From positions 1-64,000 of the forward strand of contig CAYGSD010000005.1 in NCBI GenBank assembly GCA_964352625.1: a stretch of 64,000 nucleotides of DNA, written 5' to 3'. The notes beneath the pieces are model-generated. The model made no database searches. It was given only the letters and a program-made list of their open reading frames with translations, and had not been told where the DNA came from. Position numbers and translations under genes: made by a program. Positions 61,345 through 64,000 of the stretch are shown here, in pieces (position 1 is the first letter of the stretch; every line of letters begins with the position of its first letter). This DNA is from JAAEPI01 sp964352625 (GTDB lineage: Bacteria; Bacteroidota; Bacteroidia; Cytophagales; Cyclobacteriaceae).

Positions 61345-62130
61345 ATGGAGGAGAATTTGCTTGTATTAGAAAAAGAGAGATTAAATGTAGTTAAAAGCAT
61401 TTTAGTTTCGCAACCAGAGCCCAAAGACGACAATTCCCCATATTTCGAATTAGCTAAAAAGTACAATTTGAAAATTGACTTTAGGCCATTCATTCAGATC
61501 GATCCAATAAGTGCAAAGGAGTTCAGACAGCAGAAAGTGAACATTCTTGATCACACGGCCATCATACTTACAAGCAGACATGCGGTGGATCATTTATTTA
61601 GAATAGCATCTGAAAACAGAATCGAAATTCCGGCTGACATGAAGTACTTCTGTATCTCAGAACAGACGGCCAATTACCTTCAGAAATACATCATCATCCG
61701 AAAGAGAAAGATCTTTACTGGTGAGCGCACTGCGGAGGATCTCCTGCAAGTGATTAAAAAACATAAGACTGAGAAATTTTTGTTTCCATGTTCGGACATC
61801 AGAAAGGATGACATTCCGAAATTCATGGAAGAAAACGAATGCGAGTTTAATGAGGCAGTCATCTATCGCACTGTGGCGAGCGATCTCTCAGACCTGTCGG
61901 ATGTGAATTATGACGTAATCGCTTTTTACAGTCCTTCGGGTATAGAATCCCTTTACAGTAATTTCCCTGATTTTGTTCAGAATAAAACTCGAATTGCTGT
62001 GTTTGGCCCAACTACTGCTGCCGCTGCGAAGAAGGCAGGCCTGATTACCGATATCATGGCGCCACTCCCTAACGCCCCTTCTATGACCGGTGCTCTGGAA
62101 ATGTATATTAAAGAAGCCAACGGAATCTAA
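61345..62130 (+). CDS. hemD: Uroporphyrinogen-III synthase
   Basis: A 261-residue enzyme that cyclises hydroxymethylbilane to uroporphyrinogen III. The two-domain pattern is visible: VKSILVSQPEPKDDNSPYFELAKKYNLKIDFRPFIQ at the start, AIILTSRHAVDHLFRI, and a second half with AFYSPSGIESLYSNF and AVFGPTTAAAAKKAGL. HemD is poorly conserved, but the order of motifs and the DUF4271 neighbour fit. It follows DUF4271 by 26 bp and precedes porP by 54 bp. Confidence 0.9.
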   Translation: MEENLLVLEKERLNVVKSILVSQPEPKDDNSPYFELAKKYNLKIDFRPFIQIDPISAKEFRQQKVNILDHTAIILTSRHAVDHLFRIASENRIEIPADMKYFCISEQTANYLQKYIIIRKRKIFTGERTAEDLLQVIKKHKTEKFLFPCSDIRKDDIPKFMEENECEFNEAVIYRTVASDLSDLSDVNYDVIAFYSPSGIESLYSNFPDFVQNKTRIAVFGPTTAAAAKKAGLITDIMAPLPNAPSMTGALEMYIKEANGI

Positions 62131-62184
62131 GGGAAAAGCACTTCCCATAAGTTATCTTGTTGTTTCTTTGAAAGAAGGACGAAG

Positions 62185-63144
62185 ATGAGGAAACTAGGTG
62201 CTTTACTTCTATTAATATGTTCTGCTCAGTTATCTGCACAGAATGACCCATTCTATAGTCATTACATGTACAACCCGGCCTACTACAACCCAGGTTGGCT
62301 AGGGGATGCGAATGGCGCATTTGCTGTTTTTCAGCACAGAAGCCAATGGGCTGGCTATAGCACATCCTTGGATGGAGCGGGTGGAGCACCCACTTCACAG
62401 CTTATGACCATTGTTGTTCCAGTAGATGGCGTTATTCACTCGGCAGGAATCAACATGTCCTTCGATAAGGCAGGGGCTGAGTCAATCCTTAAAATACAGG
62501 CGGGAGCTTCTTACAATTTCACATTCAATTCGGGGGTGTTGTCCTTAGGAGTAATGCCTGGAGTAGTTACTAGAACGCTGCGGTTTGATCTGCTTCGTTT
62601 CAATGATCCCAGCGATCAATTCAATCTTGGGACACGTGAGAGCCAGTCCAAATTCGATCTTGCTGCGGGTGCTTTTTTCAGATCATATTCTGGGTTTTTT
62701 GGAGGAGCAGCAATCGACCATATTTTAAAGCCCTCCTTAATTCAGATAGAGGGAGTAGATACAGAACTGAGGGGGAGACTCAAACAGACATTCTATTTTC
62801 ACGGAGGAAGAATTTTTGAGGTCAATAGAGACCTAGAGATTACCCCAACAGCAATAGTCAAAACAGATTTATCTGGATATTCTTTTGACATAAGCGGTGT
62901 GGCAACTTATAAAGACACGATGTGGGGGGGGCTATCTTTTAGGAAGTCTGAATCAGTGATCGTACTATTAGGATATAATTTACTTGAGAACAAAGAATTG
63001 AAAGTCGGGTATTCATTTGATTATGTTGCCAAGGATCAAGATGCTAAGCAGCCCACTTCTCATGAGATTTTTGTCAGGTATAATTTGCCTTCTTTCGTTT
63101 TGGGAGGTCGAAAAGCAGTGAAAACCCCACGCTTTAGTTTCTAA
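62185..63144 (+). CDS. porP: PorP/SprF family type IX secretion membrane protein
   Basis: A 319-residue outer membrane beta-barrel with a signal peptide (MRKLGALLLLICSAQLSAQ) and the family-typical opening NDPFYSHYMYNPAYYNPGWLGD. Glycine-rich strand pairs and a terminal RFSF suit a PorP/SprF barrel. In Porphyromonas the order porP-porK-porL-porM-porN is used for the T9SS core; here gldK follows. PorP/SprF proteins link the PorK/N ring or individual substrates to the outer membrane. Confidence 0.9.
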   Translation: MRKLGALLLLICSAQLSAQNDPFYSHYMYNPAYYNPGWLGDANGAFAVFQHRSQWAGYSTSLDGAGGAPTSQLMTIVVPVDGVIHSAGINMSFDKAGAESILKIQAGASYNFTFNSGVLSLGVMPGVVTRTLRFDLLRFNDPSDQFNLGTRESQSKFDLAAGAFFRSYSGFFGGAAIDHILKPSLIQIEGVDTELRGRLKQTFYFHGGRIFEVNRDLEITPTAIVKTDLSGYSFDISGVATYKDTMWGGLSFRKSESVIVLLGYNLLENKELKVGYSFDYVAKDQDAKQPTSHEIFVRYNLPSFVLGGRKAVKTPRFSF

Positions 63145-63272
63145 TAGTTTCCTCAATTACGAGAAAATTTGCTCAGGAAGCCTGTATACCATTATATTTA
63201 GCCCTCTTTACGTACAATAATTGTTGCAAAAGTTTGTTTATTTTACATACTTGCAAGTTCAATCAAGGTGTT

Positions 63273-64000
63273 ATGAATAAAATGCGTGTTAAGTTATCTT
63301 CTCTATTGACGATTGTCATGGGGGCAGCAATATCAAGCTGCGGACTGTTCGGAGGGAACAAAGGTGATCAAGGAGAGCTCCTTGGTGCGCCGGACAGACA
63401 AGGTTGGGAAATGACTAGACCTTATGGTATGGTTACCTGCCCAGCCGGAACGTTTCACATGGGTCAAGCTGACCAGGATGTGGCGGCCACACAAATCAAC
63501 TTCAACAAACAAGTGACCATCGGTCAATTCTTTATGGATGATACCGAGATTACCAACAACGAGTACCGTCAGTTTACTCAAGCGTTGGAATCAGGGACCG
63601 AGCCGTTTACGGCAGCTGGTTTTTCTGTTGAGGATTTGAAGCCGGATACAACAGTTTGGACAACAGACTTCACTCATCACATGGGTGACCCTCTTGTCCA
63701 GTATTATTGGGATCATCCTGCATTCGATGATTTCCCTGTTGTTGGAGTTAGCTGGGAAGCGGCAAGAGTGTTCGCCGACTGGAGAACCCGTCACCTAAAT
63801 GACTACAGAGCTACGGAAGGTCTTCCAAGTATGCCGAATTTCAGATTGCCTTCAGAGGCAGAATGGGAGTATGCAGCTAGAGGTGGAAGAGATATGGCAA
63901 AATACCCATGGGGTAATCCATATGTTAGAAACACAAAGGGATGTCTACTTGCCAACTTTAAGCCAGGGCGTGGTAACTACTATGATGATGGTTATGCTTA
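63273..64000 (+). CDS. gldK: Type IX secretion/gliding lipoprotein GldK (PorK), partial at right edge
   Basis: Open to the window end; 242 codons visible. It starts MNKMRVKLSSLLTIVMGAAISSCGLFGGNKG with a lipobox Cys, then GELLGAPDRQGWEMTRPYGMVTCPAGTFHMGQADQDVA and FFMDDTEITNNEYRQF. These are hallmarks of GldK/PorK, which has a formylglycine-generating-enzyme-like (SUMF) fold; FRLPSEAEWEYAARGG is the SUMF-type segment. It forms the periplasmic ring of T9SS with GldN. It is probably first of gldKLMN, which would lie beyond the window. porP is 128 bp upstream. Confidence 0.93.
   Translation, partial: MNKMRVKLSSLLTIVMGAAISSCGLFGGNKGDQGELLGAPDRQGWEMTRPYGMVTCPAGTFHMGQADQDVAATQINFNKQVTIGQFFMDDTEITNNEYRQFTQALESGTEPFTAAGFSVEDLKPDTTVWTTDFTHHMGDPLVQYYWDHPAFDDFPVVGVSWEAARVFADWRTRHLNDYRATEGLPSMPNFRLPSEAEWEYAARGGRDMAKYPWGNPYVRNTKGCLLANFKPGRGNYYDDGYA

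Noticed and set aside
63145..63272. Promoter of gldK
   Set aside because: TTTG and TACTTG-type sequences occur, but none fits -33/-7 spacing well enough to call.

Overview
The window reads as a chromosomal segment of a Bacteroidota bacterium, most likely a marine Cytophagales-type organism. The evidence is a PorP/SprF protein followed by a GldK/PorK lipoprotein (type IX secretion and gliding), a TonB receptor with a carboxypeptidase-like N-terminal domain, DUF4271, menaquinone synthesis (menB), LytS/LytTR regulation, Bacteroidota-type -7 elements (TAnnTTTG), weak Shine-Dalgarno use and many TTG starts. I see no insertion sequence, prophage or CRISPR array. Genus-level identity cannot be decided from this sequence.

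Layout. 1-1.1 kb: a tRNA-Val cut by the window edge, a tRNA 5'-half relic carrying a hairpin insert, and menB. 1.1-6.2 kb: a TetR / ABC / HlyD / TolC export operon whose ABC ATPase has lost key catalytic residues. 6.2-15.4 kb: lipid kinase, PLP dehydratase/racemase, M3 peptidase, an orphan secreted protein and polA. 15.4-22.6 kb: a minus-strand block of recJ, lptB, GH3 and a secreted TPR-CHAT protease-like protein. 22.7-25.2 kb: an unknown protein, a VTT membrane protein, hemH and a small membrane protein. 25.2-29.8 kb: a minus-strand run of NqrM-like protein, ferritin, glycosyltransferase, glmM, cysteine desulfurase and DoxX. 29.8-39.1 kb: mazG, then a sulfotransferase/glycosyltransferase cluster with four sulfotransferase domains, one fused to a GT61 domain. 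39.1-40.3 kb: two thioredoxin-fold proteins.

40.26-40.65 kb is the longest gene-free stretch. It carries two perfect DnaA boxes and one near-consensus box around an AT-rich segment, and gene strand bias switches close to it (left side mostly minus, right side mostly plus). It is a good candidate for the chromosomal origin.

40.6-64 kb: ClC channel, an arsenic cassette (arsR, arsI-like, arsC) with two matching operator-like sites, a MoxR ATPase with a clear promoter, a TonB receptor plus beta-helix lipoprotein, a divergent pair whose start codons overlap at one CATG, SDR-LOG-uvrA, a LytS/LytTR pair, hemW, an Omp85-like protein, DUF4271, hemD, porP and the start of gldK (open at the right edge).

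Themes: envelope and surface building (LptB, GlmM, glycosyl- and sulfotransferases, Omp85, T9SS), heme synthesis (hemH, hemD, hemW), iron handling (ferritin), and DNA replication/repair (polA, recJ, uvrA).
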